DNA from: JBCDJI01 sp964351865
GTDB taxonomy: Bacteria > Verrucomicrobiota > Verrucomicrobiia > Methylacidiphilales > JBCBYL01
Direction of reading: 5' to 3'
DNA length: 64,000 nt
Assembly: GCA_964351865.1 (NCBI GenBank)
Contig: CAYGPJ010000004.1
Span: forward strand, 1 to 64,000
Below, in pieces: positions 41,666-50,799 of the stretch; position 1 is the first letter of the stretch; the number at the start of each line of letters is the position of its first letter. The position numbers were made by a program, and so were the translations under genes. The notes beneath the pieces were generated by a model. It did no database searches. It saw nothing but the letters and a program-made list of their open reading frames with translations, and was not told where the DNA came from.

Positions 41666-42444
41666 TTTGTTTTCCCCTTTAAAAGTCTGTTGAACTTACG
41701 CGACCATTTCCCATATTCCCAGACGGCCCACTCCGGCAGCGAAGCATAAAATCCCTCCTGCTTCACATCATATCCAATTTTTTTCAGTCTCCCGATTCCG
41801 TTATCCAGCCCCGAAATGCCGTGTACGATATACGGTTCCGCCCGTCGCTCCGGATAATCAAACAACCAGCTGCGATCCACCAGATAGGGTGCCAATGGCA
41901 TGTCGGAATCCAGAAATGTCTGACGGTTCAACTTCAGCGCCTCGGACCATGCCAGCTCATCATGCCGCCACTTATGATACATCAAGGGAAGAAATGCCTC
42001 CCAGTCACACGATTCATCCAACACACAGCACCCGCACCCGACTATTTTTTCCTGCCCAGTATAGGTCGTAATATCCAGAAAACGGGGCGCAAATGAGAGC
42101 GCCTGCCAGAAGTCGTCATCCAACGGCTTGCGCACCCAGACATCAAAGTCACACTGAAATACCCGCCCATATTGCTCGACCGCCTGACGTGCCCAGTAGC
42201 CCTTGCAGTTCCACTTCTTATTTTCCCGAACGTAATCCGGCAGGTCGTGATCGACCACCACCTGCTTGAACCCGTGGGCATAATTTCCGATCCGTTCAGC
42301 TCCCTCAGGATCAATATAAAGAATCGCCTGCTTCCAGAATTCCGTATTTTGCTTCAAGGTCCAGCGAAGTTCGCGGAAGGCACCACTAAATCCTGCCTCA
42401 TTCCCGAAAAACATGCAGGTCACAATGGGAATCGGGGTACTCAT
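41662..42444 (-). CDS. Uncharacterised glycosyltransferase-like protein
   Basis: A 260-residue cytosolic protein with weak GT-A traits: IPIVTCMFFGNEAGFSGAFRELRWTLKQN at the start, FQCDFDVWVRKPLDDDFW near 98-115, in which DFDVW could be the metal-binding motif, and a conserved-looking GCGCCVLDES near 136. The C-terminus is basic (KWSRKFNRLLKGKTK). It may be a distant glycosyltransferase; I do not recognise the family. ATG 42444 overlaps the upstream stop as ATGA, which decides the start. It lies between an FkbM methyltransferase and a GT4-like gene. Confidence 0.6.
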   Translation of the reverse strand: MSTPIPIVTCMFFGNEAGFSGAFRELRWTLKQNTEFWKQAILYIDPEGAERIGNYAHGFKQVVVDHDLPDYVRENKKWNCKGYWARQAVEQYGRVFQCDFDVWVRKPLDDDFWQALSFAPRFLDITTYTGQEKIVGCGCCVLDESCDWEAFLPLMYHKWRHDELAWSEALKLNRQTFLDSDMPLAPYLVDRSWLFDYPERRAEPYIVHGISGLDNGIGRLKKIGYDVKQEGFYASLPEWAVWEYGKWSRKFNRLLKGKTK

Positions 42445-43493
42445 GCCTGTCTGTCCGGAAAGACAAGGTCTCCAAACTGCTGACACAATCCTTCACCTGA
42501 AGGCTTCTGCTCCAACACCAATGCCTTTAATTCCTCATAGCGTTCTGCCGCCTCCATCAGCGCAGCTTTCACATCATCCCGGAACCCGACGCCGGCACGT
42601 CCGGCGATTTCCGGAATACCGCCTCCATCTTCATGGAAAATGACCGGCAATCCACATTGCATTCCTTCCAGAAAATGCATCCCGCCCGGCTCCCATAAAG
42701 ACGCCGTCAGATACATATCGTGTTCCCGTAACTGATCCGCCAATTCCGCTCCGGAGGCCGGAGGCCGGATGTCAGCGCTCTTCCATTGAATTTCCTCCGG
42801 TTGCCGGCCAATGACCGTCAGCGAAAAGCCGGGCAGTTCTCCCGCGCTAATCATTTCATCCACTTGCTGATAGACTTTAAATCCTTTCAGCCAGTTGGCA
42901 GACCAATGGTGCGTGACCAGACGGATTTCTGCAGGTCGCTTCGCTCGAGTCGACTTCACGTAAAAGATGTCATCGTTCGCCGCATTCTGAATCACGCTGT
43001 GGGACAGGTCCGGATTAAATCCTTCCTGCATGAAATAATCTCTCAACCATCCGGAAATGAACACCGTATGATCTGCGATATCACTTGCGCGTATCATCTC
43101 CTGATCCAGACGCTCCGCCCCCGGATCGTAATCGGCAGCCGTGTATTTTTTATCACAGTTGTTGATACGATGAATAACCTGCACGTCCGGGAATTTCTGC
43201 TTGAACCGCCTGATATCCTCCAGATCAAAGGTATAGGTCTCGATCCTCCTCACATCCAGAATGAAGATATGAGTGACTTCCGGATCCAGTTCATGCACCA
43301 CTTCTCCACCATGCCAGACGATGTAACGGGCAAACTGTTTCAGAAATTCCTGAGCTCCACCAAATGGCGTCGGCAACGGATAAATGTTAAACGCCACTCG
43401 CACCCGCCGGCGATCACTGGTTTTTGTTTTCAGGGAAAGAGTATACTTTCCCCAACCGGCAAACCATCCGCTGAATCTTTTCTTAATTGCCAT
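42441..43493 (-). CDS. Glycosyltransferase family 4-like
   Basis: A 350-residue GT-B protein. A basic N-terminus precedes VAFNIYPLPTPFGGAQEFLKQFARYI near residues 34-59. IRLVTHHWSANWLKGFKVYQQVDEMI near 194-219 and ASLWEPGGMHFLEGMQCGLPVIFHEDGGGIPEIAGRAGVGF near 263-303 match the GT4 nucleotide-sugar-binding half. It resembles the enzyme at 49888. ATG 43493 overlaps the previous gene by 11 bp. Donor and acceptor are unknown. Confidence 0.8.
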   Translation of the reverse strand: MAIKKRFSGWFAGWGKYTLSLKTKTSDRRRVRVAFNIYPLPTPFGGAQEFLKQFARYIVWHGGEVVHELDPEVTHIFILDVRRIETYTFDLEDIRRFKQKFPDVQVIHRINNCDKKYTAADYDPGAERLDQEMIRASDIADHTVFISGWLRDYFMQEGFNPDLSHSVIQNAANDDIFYVKSTRAKRPAEIRLVTHHWSANWLKGFKVYQQVDEMISAGELPGFSLTVIGRQPEEIQWKSADIRPPASGAELADQLREHDMYLTASLWEPGGMHFLEGMQCGLPVIFHEDGGGIPEIAGRAGVGFRDDVKAALMEAAERYEELKALVLEQKPSGEGLCQQFGDLVFPDRQA

Positions 43494-44274
43494 CTTGTTC
43501 CTTACCTAAAAATACACTCACATCGTGTGTGCAAATCTCTCCTCGCCGGTATTGTTCATTTTTCCATGCAGAAGCCGACGGGAGATCGTCACCTGCGGTT
43601 TGCTTGATGTCGACAATATTGGGACGGCTGTAATTCTCTTTCACTTCAGGGTCCAACGAGCTTCTACGCAAAAAGCATAAATGCAGACAACGCAGGTGCG
43701 CCGCATCCCAGGCCACCGTTTCCATATACGGGTATTTCAGGCCATAATGCCACCCCTCTTTGAAATCCACTTCACCGCCGTGCAGTCGTTCATGGCGACA
43801 TCCTCGCCATGAGTGGATTACCTGAAAATTATATAACTTAGTGCAGCTCTTTGCTTCAGGGGTCAGATAGCCTGTCGCCCGCTGTGAGTCCCTATCCAGC
43901 TCTTCACAATGCAGACAGTGCCCATAGAGATTAAACGCGTGATCGAAGTCTCCGTTCTTTAATTGTGTTCGAAAGTGGTTGAGCCCTTCCGGATCATACA
44001 GCTCATCGCCATCCACTGCAAAAATCCAGGTCGGACTGCCCGCGTAGTGCGCGACCAGTTCATGGCTTTCCTGCATATCACGGATGGAGTGAAACTCGAT
44101 ATGACTTTCCTGCGCCGCCAGTTCCTGCAGCACTCGTGCCGTGCGATCTTCCGAACCATTATCGCACAGGATGATGCGATCACAGAAATGCATGATATTT
44201 CTAACCACACGTTCAATATAGAACTCCTCATTCTTCACCACGACCAGTCCTACAATTTGAAAGTCCTGCTTCAC
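43483..44274 (-). CDS. Glycosyltransferase family 2-like protein
   Basis: A 263-residue GT-A protein: IVGLVVVKNEEFYIERVVRNIMHFCDRIILCDNGSEDRT at residues 7-45 and IFAVDGDELYDPEGLNHFR near 82-100 give the nucleotide- and metal-binding elements. It is the paralogue of the protein at 39032 (shared HCLHC-E-DR, ATGYL, KLYNFQVI, LRCLHLCFLRRS). Family members add sugars to cell-surface glycans. The start overlaps the upstream stop by 4 bp. Confidence 0.82.
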   Translation of the reverse strand: MKQDFQIVGLVVVKNEEFYIERVVRNIMHFCDRIILCDNGSEDRTARVLQELAAQESHIEFHSIRDMQESHELVAHYAGSPTWIFAVDGDELYDPEGLNHFRTQLKNGDFDHAFNLYGHCLHCEELDRDSQRATGYLTPEAKSCTKLYNFQVIHSWRGCRHERLHGGEVDFKEGWHYGLKYPYMETVAWDAAHLRCLHLCFLRRSSLDPEVKENYSRPNIVDIKQTAGDDLPSASAWKNEQYRRGEICTHDVSVFLGKEQDGN

Positions 44275-45920
44275 TTCCAGTTCACCTGTTTTTCCATGGT
44301 TTGTTCCAACTGGCGAATCTCCTCATTGTCCTGAGGCCAGGCCAGCCGTCCTAATGCCCCGCGGCACGCTTGAAGACCTTGCAGACACTCGGCCACTGCT
44401 GCTTCTTTCCACTCAACATGAGCAAGGTGGGCAATCTCCCGGGCATGTGTCCCCTGCACTCCCAACACGGGAAGCCCCGCCTTCACGAGGTCGCGCACTG
44501 CGGTCACAGACTCCCAGTGCGCTTCCGGAATCCAGACCCCCAGCACAGGCGGATCACTTTCCCGACACTCATCGAGCGCGATGCTCTCAAGACCGCCACT
44601 TTCCAATCCCTCTGCCTGATACGCTACCAATGAAAGCCCGTGACGTTCCATCAATTCAATCCATTGAGATAAAGGCGTCAGGTCACTTTCACGGGGCAAC
44701 ATCACTACCAGCCGAGTTCCCGCCGGTTGCTCCGTAATCTTCCGGACCGAGCGATCCCGATCAGGAACCGGTGAAACTTCCGGCAATAAAAACGACTCCG
44801 TAGAACGTGAACGGCTGTCCTGCGACCAGCATACGCCTGTCGGGTAACGCTTGATCACACGCCGCCCACGCCGCGGAAACAACCCCTTGCCCGCCGTGGC
44901 CTCACCCGGGTTCACCGGCAACCGCATGACCATGGCATGTAAATGCCTCAACAAGGGAGCCACTTTTTCAAAAACGTTGTTTTTCAGAATATGTTCATAG
45001 GCAATCTCCACATCCAACTGCAGTGTGCGATTGTTGATATCCGCTTCGATCAACTCCAATGCCTCCGGCAGATCATCATAAATCTGACGTCGGGTCAGGA
45101 TATCCGGAGCCTGTCCCACCCTGGTACTCAGGATCGGGGTTTTAGTGGCAGCCGCCTCCAAGACCGCATTCGGGGCACCTTCCCAACGACTGGTCACGAG
45201 GTATAAATCCAAAACCAGAAACAGGTGCTTAATTTCATCATGCGTCATCGTATTCAGATCCCGATCATCTTGCTCAGTCACCTGGCCCACATAGGTAAAC
45301 GGGATCCCGCGTGCCGTCATCTGCGCGCGCAGCCAATGCCTGCGGGGACCCGCAAGAACGGCGTGAACCGGTAAGTCACGTTTCCACAACAGATCCACTA
45401 TTTCCAGAAACCCATCCGCGCCCTTCTGACGCTTAGGTAGATTTAAATTCTCCGCACTGGAATCCCGGTGAAAATTTCCAATCAGATACGACCCCTGAGG
45501 GATACCATGTTTTTCCAGAAATCGGGCCTTCAGCGAATCCCGCTGCGGGTCAGGAAAAAATACTGCGGTATCCACCACACTTGGAACCAGGAATGCAGGT
45601 AATCCCCAGGAACGCACTTTTTCCAGAGAATCACGATATTCACAAATCCATGCGGTCATGTAGGGAGCGATGTTCAACACATCGGGATCACCGAAAACAA
45701 TCCCGGGTTCATCGGCAAAACATCCGATCAAGCGTTGGGATTGTTTTACCTTTTCGGGCAGGCGAGCCGCTGCCCGCCACCAGACGGAATGAATCAGTTC
45801 CGCCTCCTCTAGTTCTACCGGGACGGCATGCGCTTCCGAGGCGCGTATCGTCCGCGCCAGATCATGATCTAACGCCCAGTTAATTCCCTCGCCACCGCAA
45901 AAATGTATTTTCGTTTTCAT
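44271..45920 (-). CDS. Glycosyltransferase family 4 with C-terminal extension
   Basis: A 549-residue protein. Residues 1-340 form a GT-B/GT4 enzyme with LIGNFHRDSSAENLNLPKRQKGADGFLEIVDLL near 146-178 and LYLVTSRWEGAPNAVLEAAATKTPILSTRVGQAPDIL near 240-276. After a basic, low-complexity linker (about 350-395) an unrelated alpha/beta-type domain of about 150 residues follows (TRLVVMLPRESDLTPLSQWIELMERHGLSLVAYQAEG near 408), with no motif I can name. It is related to the enzyme at 48827. The start codon overlaps the upstream stop by one base (TAATG). Confidence 0.75.
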   Translation of the reverse strand: MKTKIHFCGGEGINWALDHDLARTIRASEAHAVPVELEEAELIHSVWWRAAARLPEKVKQSQRLIGCFADEPGIVFGDPDVLNIAPYMTAWICEYRDSLEKVRSWGLPAFLVPSVVDTAVFFPDPQRDSLKARFLEKHGIPQGSYLIGNFHRDSSAENLNLPKRQKGADGFLEIVDLLWKRDLPVHAVLAGPRRHWLRAQMTARGIPFTYVGQVTEQDDRDLNTMTHDEIKHLFLVLDLYLVTSRWEGAPNAVLEAAATKTPILSTRVGQAPDILTRRQIYDDLPEALELIEADINNRTLQLDVEIAYEHILKNNVFEKVAPLLRHLHAMVMRLPVNPGEATAGKGLFPRRGRRVIKRYPTGVCWSQDSRSRSTESFLLPEVSPVPDRDRSVRKITEQPAGTRLVVMLPRESDLTPLSQWIELMERHGLSLVAYQAEGLESGGLESIALDECRESDPPVLGVWIPEAHWESVTAVRDLVKAGLPVLGVQGTHAREIAHLAHVEWKEAAVAECLQGLQACRGALGRLAWPQDNEEIRQLEQTMEKQVNWK

Positions 45921-46936
45921 TACCAGCTATTCCCCAGCTTCATTGCCAATTTCCAGCGTGCCATCCATCGCGGCTTCACTTTGCGCGATAAACGGCTCTG
46001 CCTGAAAATTTTTCCACACCCGTCAAGTTGCTTGCTTGCCTCACGGATCCAATCTTCCCAAACACGAACCAGATACGTTTCTAAAGCTTCATGTGGATAT
46101 ACCAACGTCTTACGGTTAGCTTCGAGTACGGACTCAAACCACTGCGTTCTTTTTCTGACTTCGGTCAGCTCCTTCACCGGACACCGCTCTCGAATACTGC
46201 AGTAGATTTCAAGCATTGCTTCATCAACCTTCAGCCCCAGTTCTTTCATCTGCATCCGCATGACGCATTCGACCCCTTTGCGCAACGCATCCGGCTGAAT
46301 CTTGTGCGTGCGCCCCTGATGCTGCCTCAAACGCAGCAACGGTTCCGGAATATTCCCCACTCGCCCCAATGATGCCACCCGGTGACACAACTCCAGGTCT
46401 TCTGACAAACGGAGCGACTCATTATACCGGATGGAATGATCCTGCAGGAACTGCCTACGCATGACTAGACTGGGGTGCTCAAACGGATACTCCAGTAACA
46501 TTCGCACTCTTAGCTCATCATGATTCTCTGGAGTTTCCCGCACATGTGTTTTCCCTCCAAAAAATTTCACCCAGCTGCCGGCCAAAACCACGTCGGCATG
46601 TTCCGCCATCCAGTTCACTTGCCGCTCAAATCGGTGGGGCTCGCAAATATCATCTCCATCCATACGAATGACATATTCTCCCTTCGCCTCGTCCAACCCT
46701 CGATTTAATGAGGCCGGTAAGCCTAGATTTTCGGGATTATCCAGAATTCGAATGCGGTGGTCATGACTCGCATAGCTTTCCAGAATATGCCGGGAGCTAT
46801 CCGCCGAGCCATCATTGATCGCAATCAACTCCCAATCAGAGCAGGTCTGAGCGACTATACTGTCACATGCTTCCCGTAAGGTCTGCTCTGCATTAAAGAC
46901 AGGCATAACCACGCTCGCTAACGGCGATGAACTCAT
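45920..46936 (-). CDS. Glycosyltransferase family 2
   Basis: A 338-residue inverting GT-A enzyme: ASVVMPVFNAEQTLREACDSIVAQTCSDWELIAINDGSADSS at residues 8-49 and VIRMDGDDICEPHRFERQVNWM near 88-109. The C-terminal half has VRMLLEYPFEHPSLVMRRQFL near 144 and DLELCHRVASLGRVGNIPEPLLRLRQHQG near 180-208, as in O-antigen sugar transferases, and a basic end. It is related to 38040. It overlaps the gene before it by 4 bp. Confidence 0.88.
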   Translation of the reverse strand: MSSSPLASVVMPVFNAEQTLREACDSIVAQTCSDWELIAINDGSADSSRHILESYASHDHRIRILDNPENLGLPASLNRGLDEAKGEYVIRMDGDDICEPHRFERQVNWMAEHADVVLAGSWVKFFGGKTHVRETPENHDELRVRMLLEYPFEHPSLVMRRQFLQDHSIRYNESLRLSEDLELCHRVASLGRVGNIPEPLLRLRQHQGRTHKIQPDALRKGVECVMRMQMKELGLKVDEAMLEIYCSIRERCPVKELTEVRKRTQWFESVLEANRKTLVYPHEALETYLVRVWEDWIREASKQLDGCGKIFRQSRLSRKVKPRWMARWKLAMKLGNSW

Positions 46937-47808
46937 CTTTTCGGAATCATTCCAAGTTTTCTTCCTAGCCAGACCAACGGGTTTCTATCCAGCTTCTTCA
47001 GTTCAGCCTTCATTTCCTGACAACGGTATTCCGCTCCCCGTAACTTGATCCATAGTTGCCCCAGCCTATCACCATAGCTTTTAATTACCGCTTCCGCATG
47101 TTGCTCGTAAAAAGGACGATTTAAATCGTAAACCTGACTGACCAGTTCTCCTCGCCGTCTCTCCGCCCCCTTCAGCATCGAACCAGCCCGATCACGATAA
47201 TAGAAAAGCGCCTCATGTACCACTTCCCACCTCCACCCTTTGGCTACGAACTGAATCCATAAATTCCAATCCTCATAGGAATTGAGACTCTCCTCATAAC
47301 CACCGACAGCCTCCCAGCATGATTTACGAAATAGTGAGGTCACGGGAATACAATTCTCCACTAGTAAGGCTACAGGGTCAAAATCCCGGGGAATTCCTCG
47401 AAGCGATCGCCCTTCAAAAAACTGATAGTCGGTCGTGACAAAGGCTAACTTGTTCTGACGATCCCCCTCAAATACCTTCACCGTTTGTTTTAGATAATCG
47501 GGATGCAGCTTGTCATCCGAATCCAGCGGACAAATATAGGTTCCAGCGGCGAGGGAAATTCCATAATTTCTAGCCGCAGGCAGACCGCGGTTCTCCGTCC
47601 GGAATAACTTTCCTTGCGGAATTTCAATTTCATCCAGCAGACGAATCGTTTCTTCATCAGTGGATCCGTCATCTATCACAATCACTTCAAAGTCACGGAA
47701 GGTCTGCTCCCGAACCGACGCCAGGGTTTCCCCGATCCACGGCCCCATATTATAACAGGGGATGATAATTGATACTTGCGGTGCACTTATATTCATAACC
47801 TCAATCAT
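46933..47808 (-). CDS. Glycosyltransferase family 2
   Basis: A 291-residue GT-A enzyme. VSIIIPCYNMGPWIGETLASVREQTFRDFEVIVIDDGSTDEET at residues 12-54 and YICPLDSDDKLHPDYLKQTVKVFEG near 90-114 give the core. SYEDWNLWIQFVAKGWRWEVVHEALFYYRDRAGSM near 177-211 is the acceptor side (ED-W-L type). ATG 47808 overlaps the previous stop as ATGA; a Met at residue 5 is possible. Sugar specificity is unknown. Confidence 0.87.
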   Translation of the reverse strand: MIEVMNISAPQVSIIIPCYNMGPWIGETLASVREQTFRDFEVIVIDDGSTDEETIRLLDEIEIPQGKLFRTENRGLPAARNYGISLAAGTYICPLDSDDKLHPDYLKQTVKVFEGDRQNKLAFVTTDYQFFEGRSLRGIPRDFDPVALLVENCIPVTSLFRKSCWEAVGGYEESLNSYEDWNLWIQFVAKGWRWEVVHEALFYYRDRAGSMLKGAERRRGELVSQVYDLNRPFYEQHAEAVIKSYGDRLGQLWIKLRGAEYRCQEMKAELKKLDRNPLVWLGRKLGMIPKR

Positions 47809-48830
47809 CTGAGCAGCTCGCGAAAAATCTTCAAATGACGCTCGATCCAGTGAGCCATACTAAAATGCTTCTCGGCTCTTTCTCTGGCCATACGGCCCAA
47901 CGCAGCGCGCTCTGTCCACGCCTGAATAATTTTCTCCGTCATGACGTCCGGATCCGGTTCACGGATGTGCTCCCAATCCTCCGGGACATCCACTGACAAA
48001 CCTCCCTGTGCGACGAGTTCGCTCAACCCTCCATTTCCCGCATGCACCACCGGCAATCCACTTGCCATCGCCTCCGCCACCACATTAGGCGTCCAATCCA
48101 TATGTTTCATATGCACCAGCACATCCGCGTCCGCATAAATCCCCGGAGCTTCCTGCTGTGAATACGGCCCGGTCCATCCCACCGACCCCGCAGGCAGTTT
48201 GCTTTCTAAATCAGCAAAACTTTCACGGCGGCAATCGCGAATCCCCTCACCCGCCAAACACTCCCCTGCAATGCGCAGTATCGCCTGCGGGTACTTTTCC
48301 TTAATTTCAGGAAATGCCTTCAGCATCGGCTCGATACGATGTCGAATATCATGCCGACCGGCGATCAGGATAACAAACCGCTCCTGGTCCGCACGCTCCA
48401 CGGGAGCAAATAATTCGGTGTCCACACCGTTATAGATAATTTCATACGGAACATCCGGACTTCCCAGGTATTTCAGCGCTCCCCGTCTTGCAAATTCACT
48501 TCCATACACAATAAATTCAGCCATTTCATTGTGTATACTCCGGAACTTTTCATTTTCATCTGTTCCGCCTGCCGCATAGGCCGGATGCCAACAGCTGTTC
48601 ATGTGGTACACGACCGGAATCCCTTTTTCCCGTGCATCCCGACACTCACTCCGATGAACAAATCCGTAACAGGCGTAGACCAGATTATAATTCTTCGGGT
48701 GGTCCGGAAAATACTCAGCCATGCGAGCCAACTTGACCAGCGGTCCGCCCGTTCCCTTTTTGCCTCCTGCGTGCCGGACACGAATTCCCCGACGCGCCCA
48801 TTTCCACTTCCAACTGTTTGCTTTCATCAT
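47805..48830 (-). CDS. Glycosyltransferase family 4
   Basis: A 341-residue GT-B enzyme and paralogue of 39880. Shared blocks are GGPLVKLARMAEYFPDHPKNYNLVY near residues 30-54, VYHMNSCWHPAYA near 74 and ADVLVHMKHMDWTPNVVAEAMASGLPVVHAGNGGLSELV near 237-275. The donor-binding Glu motif is intact. ATG 48830 overlaps the previous stop as ATGA, which favours it over a start 12 codons upstream. Sequence similarity to 39880 suggests duplication within this operon. Confidence 0.85.
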   Translation of the reverse strand: MMKANSWKWKWARRGIRVRHAGGKKGTGGPLVKLARMAEYFPDHPKNYNLVYACYGFVHRSECRDAREKGIPVVYHMNSCWHPAYAAGGTDENEKFRSIHNEMAEFIVYGSEFARRGALKYLGSPDVPYEIIYNGVDTELFAPVERADQERFVILIAGRHDIRHRIEPMLKAFPEIKEKYPQAILRIAGECLAGEGIRDCRRESFADLESKLPAGSVGWTGPYSQQEAPGIYADADVLVHMKHMDWTPNVVAEAMASGLPVVHAGNGGLSELVAQGGLSVDVPEDWEHIREPDPDVMTEKIIQAWTERAALGRMARERAEKHFSMAHWIERHLKIFRELLR

Positions 48831-49891
48831 AATCCCGGCGCAAATCCGTGGAACAACTGCTTCCAAAGTTCAATCTGACTCAGATGGTCATGTGACTCGG
48901 CGGTTTGCCGCGCACGTTTCCGAACTGCGTTTTTCTCTTCCGTATTCATCCCATAGATTTTCTCTACACACTCCGCAACGGCTTCCACTGCTTCCACATC
49001 CACCAGCCAGCCATTTTCCTGATGTTTGACAATTTCCACACACTGCCCGACTCGCGTCGAAACGACCGGAACTCCGGTCGCCATGGATTCCAGCAAGGCT
49101 TTGGGACCGCCTTCCTGCCGCGATGTAATCAGGTAAGCATCCAGCGCATGATAGCAGGCGACCATCTCCCGTTCGCTCTCGACTTGAGTATGCACATAAG
49201 GCACTCCCAGCTGGTTTAACCCTTCCTTCACATATCCTCGCGCGGGACCGGATAACAGAACCACCAGTTCCGGAATAGTACGCTTAACCACCTCAATGAC
49301 TTTAAGAAATACATCCGGCCCTTTAATGAGCTTAGGCTCCATGCCATCTCCCCAGCCGGTGCCATCCTTCTGGAACGAGCCAATGATAAAAGCGTCTTGC
49401 GGCAGCCCCAACTGTTCCCGACACCGATGCCGATCTCCTTCCACGATTAGCGGGTACTGGGCCGCCGATATTCCAATCGGAATCTGAACCACCGCCGCTT
49501 CCGGCATTCCCGCATCTACCATCCATTGCTTCATCTCCGCATGCGTGACCCGTATCCGTTCTATTTCCTGCCGCCGCTGCTTCAGTTGCTCATACACCTC
49601 GGTAAATTCTTCGCCGGGTTTACCCGGACGACCGTGATAGTACGATAATGCAATGCGTCTCCCCTTGTTCAGGGGACGACGAGTCAGGGCGTAGAAATGG
49701 TCCGCGTAATACATGGCGTCTCCGGCGTATCCGACATATCCGTTCTTTTCCCTGCGATACCGCAGCCCAGCGGAATCCATGATCGATGACAAATCATTGA
49801 TTTCCTGTCCCAACGCCCAGGATAACGCATCATCCAGCAGCACCAACTCACTCCGGTGGCATACTTTCTTTAGTTTACTCAACCAACTCAT
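48827..49891 (-). CDS. Glycosyltransferase family 4
   Basis: A 354-residue GT-B enzyme. The N-terminal half has ALSYYHGRPGKPGEEFTEVYEQL near residues 83-105. The C-terminal half has FIIGSFQKDGTGWGDGMEPKLIKGPDVFLKVIEVVKR near 168-204 and LDAYLITSRQEGGPKALLESMATGVPVVSTRVGQCVEIV near 250-288, a strong GT4 pattern. It resembles the N-terminal part of 44271. The gene overlaps both neighbours by 4 bp. Donor and acceptor are unknown. Confidence 0.86.
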   Translation of the reverse strand: MSWLSKLKKVCHRSELVLLDDALSWALGQEINDLSSIMDSAGLRYRREKNGYVGYAGDAMYYADHFYALTRRPLNKGRRIALSYYHGRPGKPGEEFTEVYEQLKQRRQEIERIRVTHAEMKQWMVDAGMPEAAVVQIPIGISAAQYPLIVEGDRHRCREQLGLPQDAFIIGSFQKDGTGWGDGMEPKLIKGPDVFLKVIEVVKRTIPELVVLLSGPARGYVKEGLNQLGVPYVHTQVESEREMVACYHALDAYLITSRQEGGPKALLESMATGVPVVSTRVGQCVEIVKHQENGWLVDVEAVEAVAECVEKIYGMNTEEKNAVRKRARQTAESHDHLSQIELWKQLFHGFAPGL

Positions 49892-50799
49892 GACAATAAC
49901 ACGTTGAGATATTGATCCACCACCTCCTCCAATACAGGAGGATTCAGGCGCTGCCGATAGGCTTGCAGTTGATCGGCCACACGATCCAGCGCGCTTAAGG
50001 CTTCGGGCAAGGATGCATATCCTTCACCCGCGGAACCGACCAGTTCGGGATGTCCTCCGCTTTTCAGGAAGAGCACCGGCAATCCACAGGTCATGGCTTC
50101 GATTACAGAATTGGAACAGGGATCATCCTGACTGGCCGTGATGTAAATATCGTGTTTTCGAAACAGCTTAGCCAGACGATGGGAATCTACGGGCTCCAGG
50201 TAATTCACCCCGGGAATGTGACAACTGGAACGTCCGACAAACGTCATTTCAAACCGCGTCTGATCCAGTTGGGACACAAACTCAGAATAAAACTCTCCCC
50301 CTTTTCTCGGATTATCCGACCAACTGGCAGCAATGATACGAATTTTCTTTCTCCAACGATTCCATCTCCAGCGCGGCGGATAGAAGATTTCCGGATCGGA
50401 GGCATTTACTACAATTTTCGGTGATTGGTAATCGTAACCCAACCCATGGTGACACTGCTTGCTGAAATGGGACTGCAATATGGTGGCATCTGCCATTTTC
50501 CCGTTGATCTCATACACCTTCTGGTCGGTTCCGTCATCGAAACCGCGGTATATCCCGACGGGACCATCGATACGATGTACCATTTTCACTCCGTCACGAG
50601 CCTGCTGCTGCAATAACTCAAAATCGAAATTAAAGGAATTAAACAAACATGCCCGGGTGTTTTCCGTAATGACGTTATTCACCACCTGAATTCCACGATT
50701 CTCCATCACACGTTTGAGCGCGTAGAGAAACTGGTGACCGCCTCCGCAAGGAGGTGGCACAAACTCATGGAATATGCTGATTTCTTCCTGCGAACTCAT
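49888..50799 (-). CDS. Glycosyltransferase family 4-like
   Basis: A 303-residue, short GT-B protein: IFHEFVPPPCGGGHQFLYALKRVMENRGIQVVNNVITENT near residues 9-48, a VHRIDGPVGIYRG block near 73, and IYITASQDDPCSNSVIEAMTCGLPVLFLKSGGHPELVGSAGEGY near 215-258. It is related to 42441. The C-terminus ends early compared with full GT4 enzymes, but both lobes are present. It overlaps the following gene by 4 bp. Confidence 0.82.
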   Translation of the reverse strand: MSSQEEISIFHEFVPPPCGGGHQFLYALKRVMENRGIQVVNNVITENTRACLFNSFNFDFELLQQQARDGVKMVHRIDGPVGIYRGFDDGTDQKVYEINGKMADATILQSHFSKQCHHGLGYDYQSPKIVVNASDPEIFYPPRWRWNRWRKKIRIIAASWSDNPRKGGEFYSEFVSQLDQTRFEMTFVGRSSCHIPGVNYLEPVDSHRLAKLFRKHDIYITASQDDPCSNSVIEAMTCGLPVLFLKSGGHPELVGSAGEGYASLPEALSALDRVADQLQAYRQRLNPPVLEEVVDQYLNVLLS

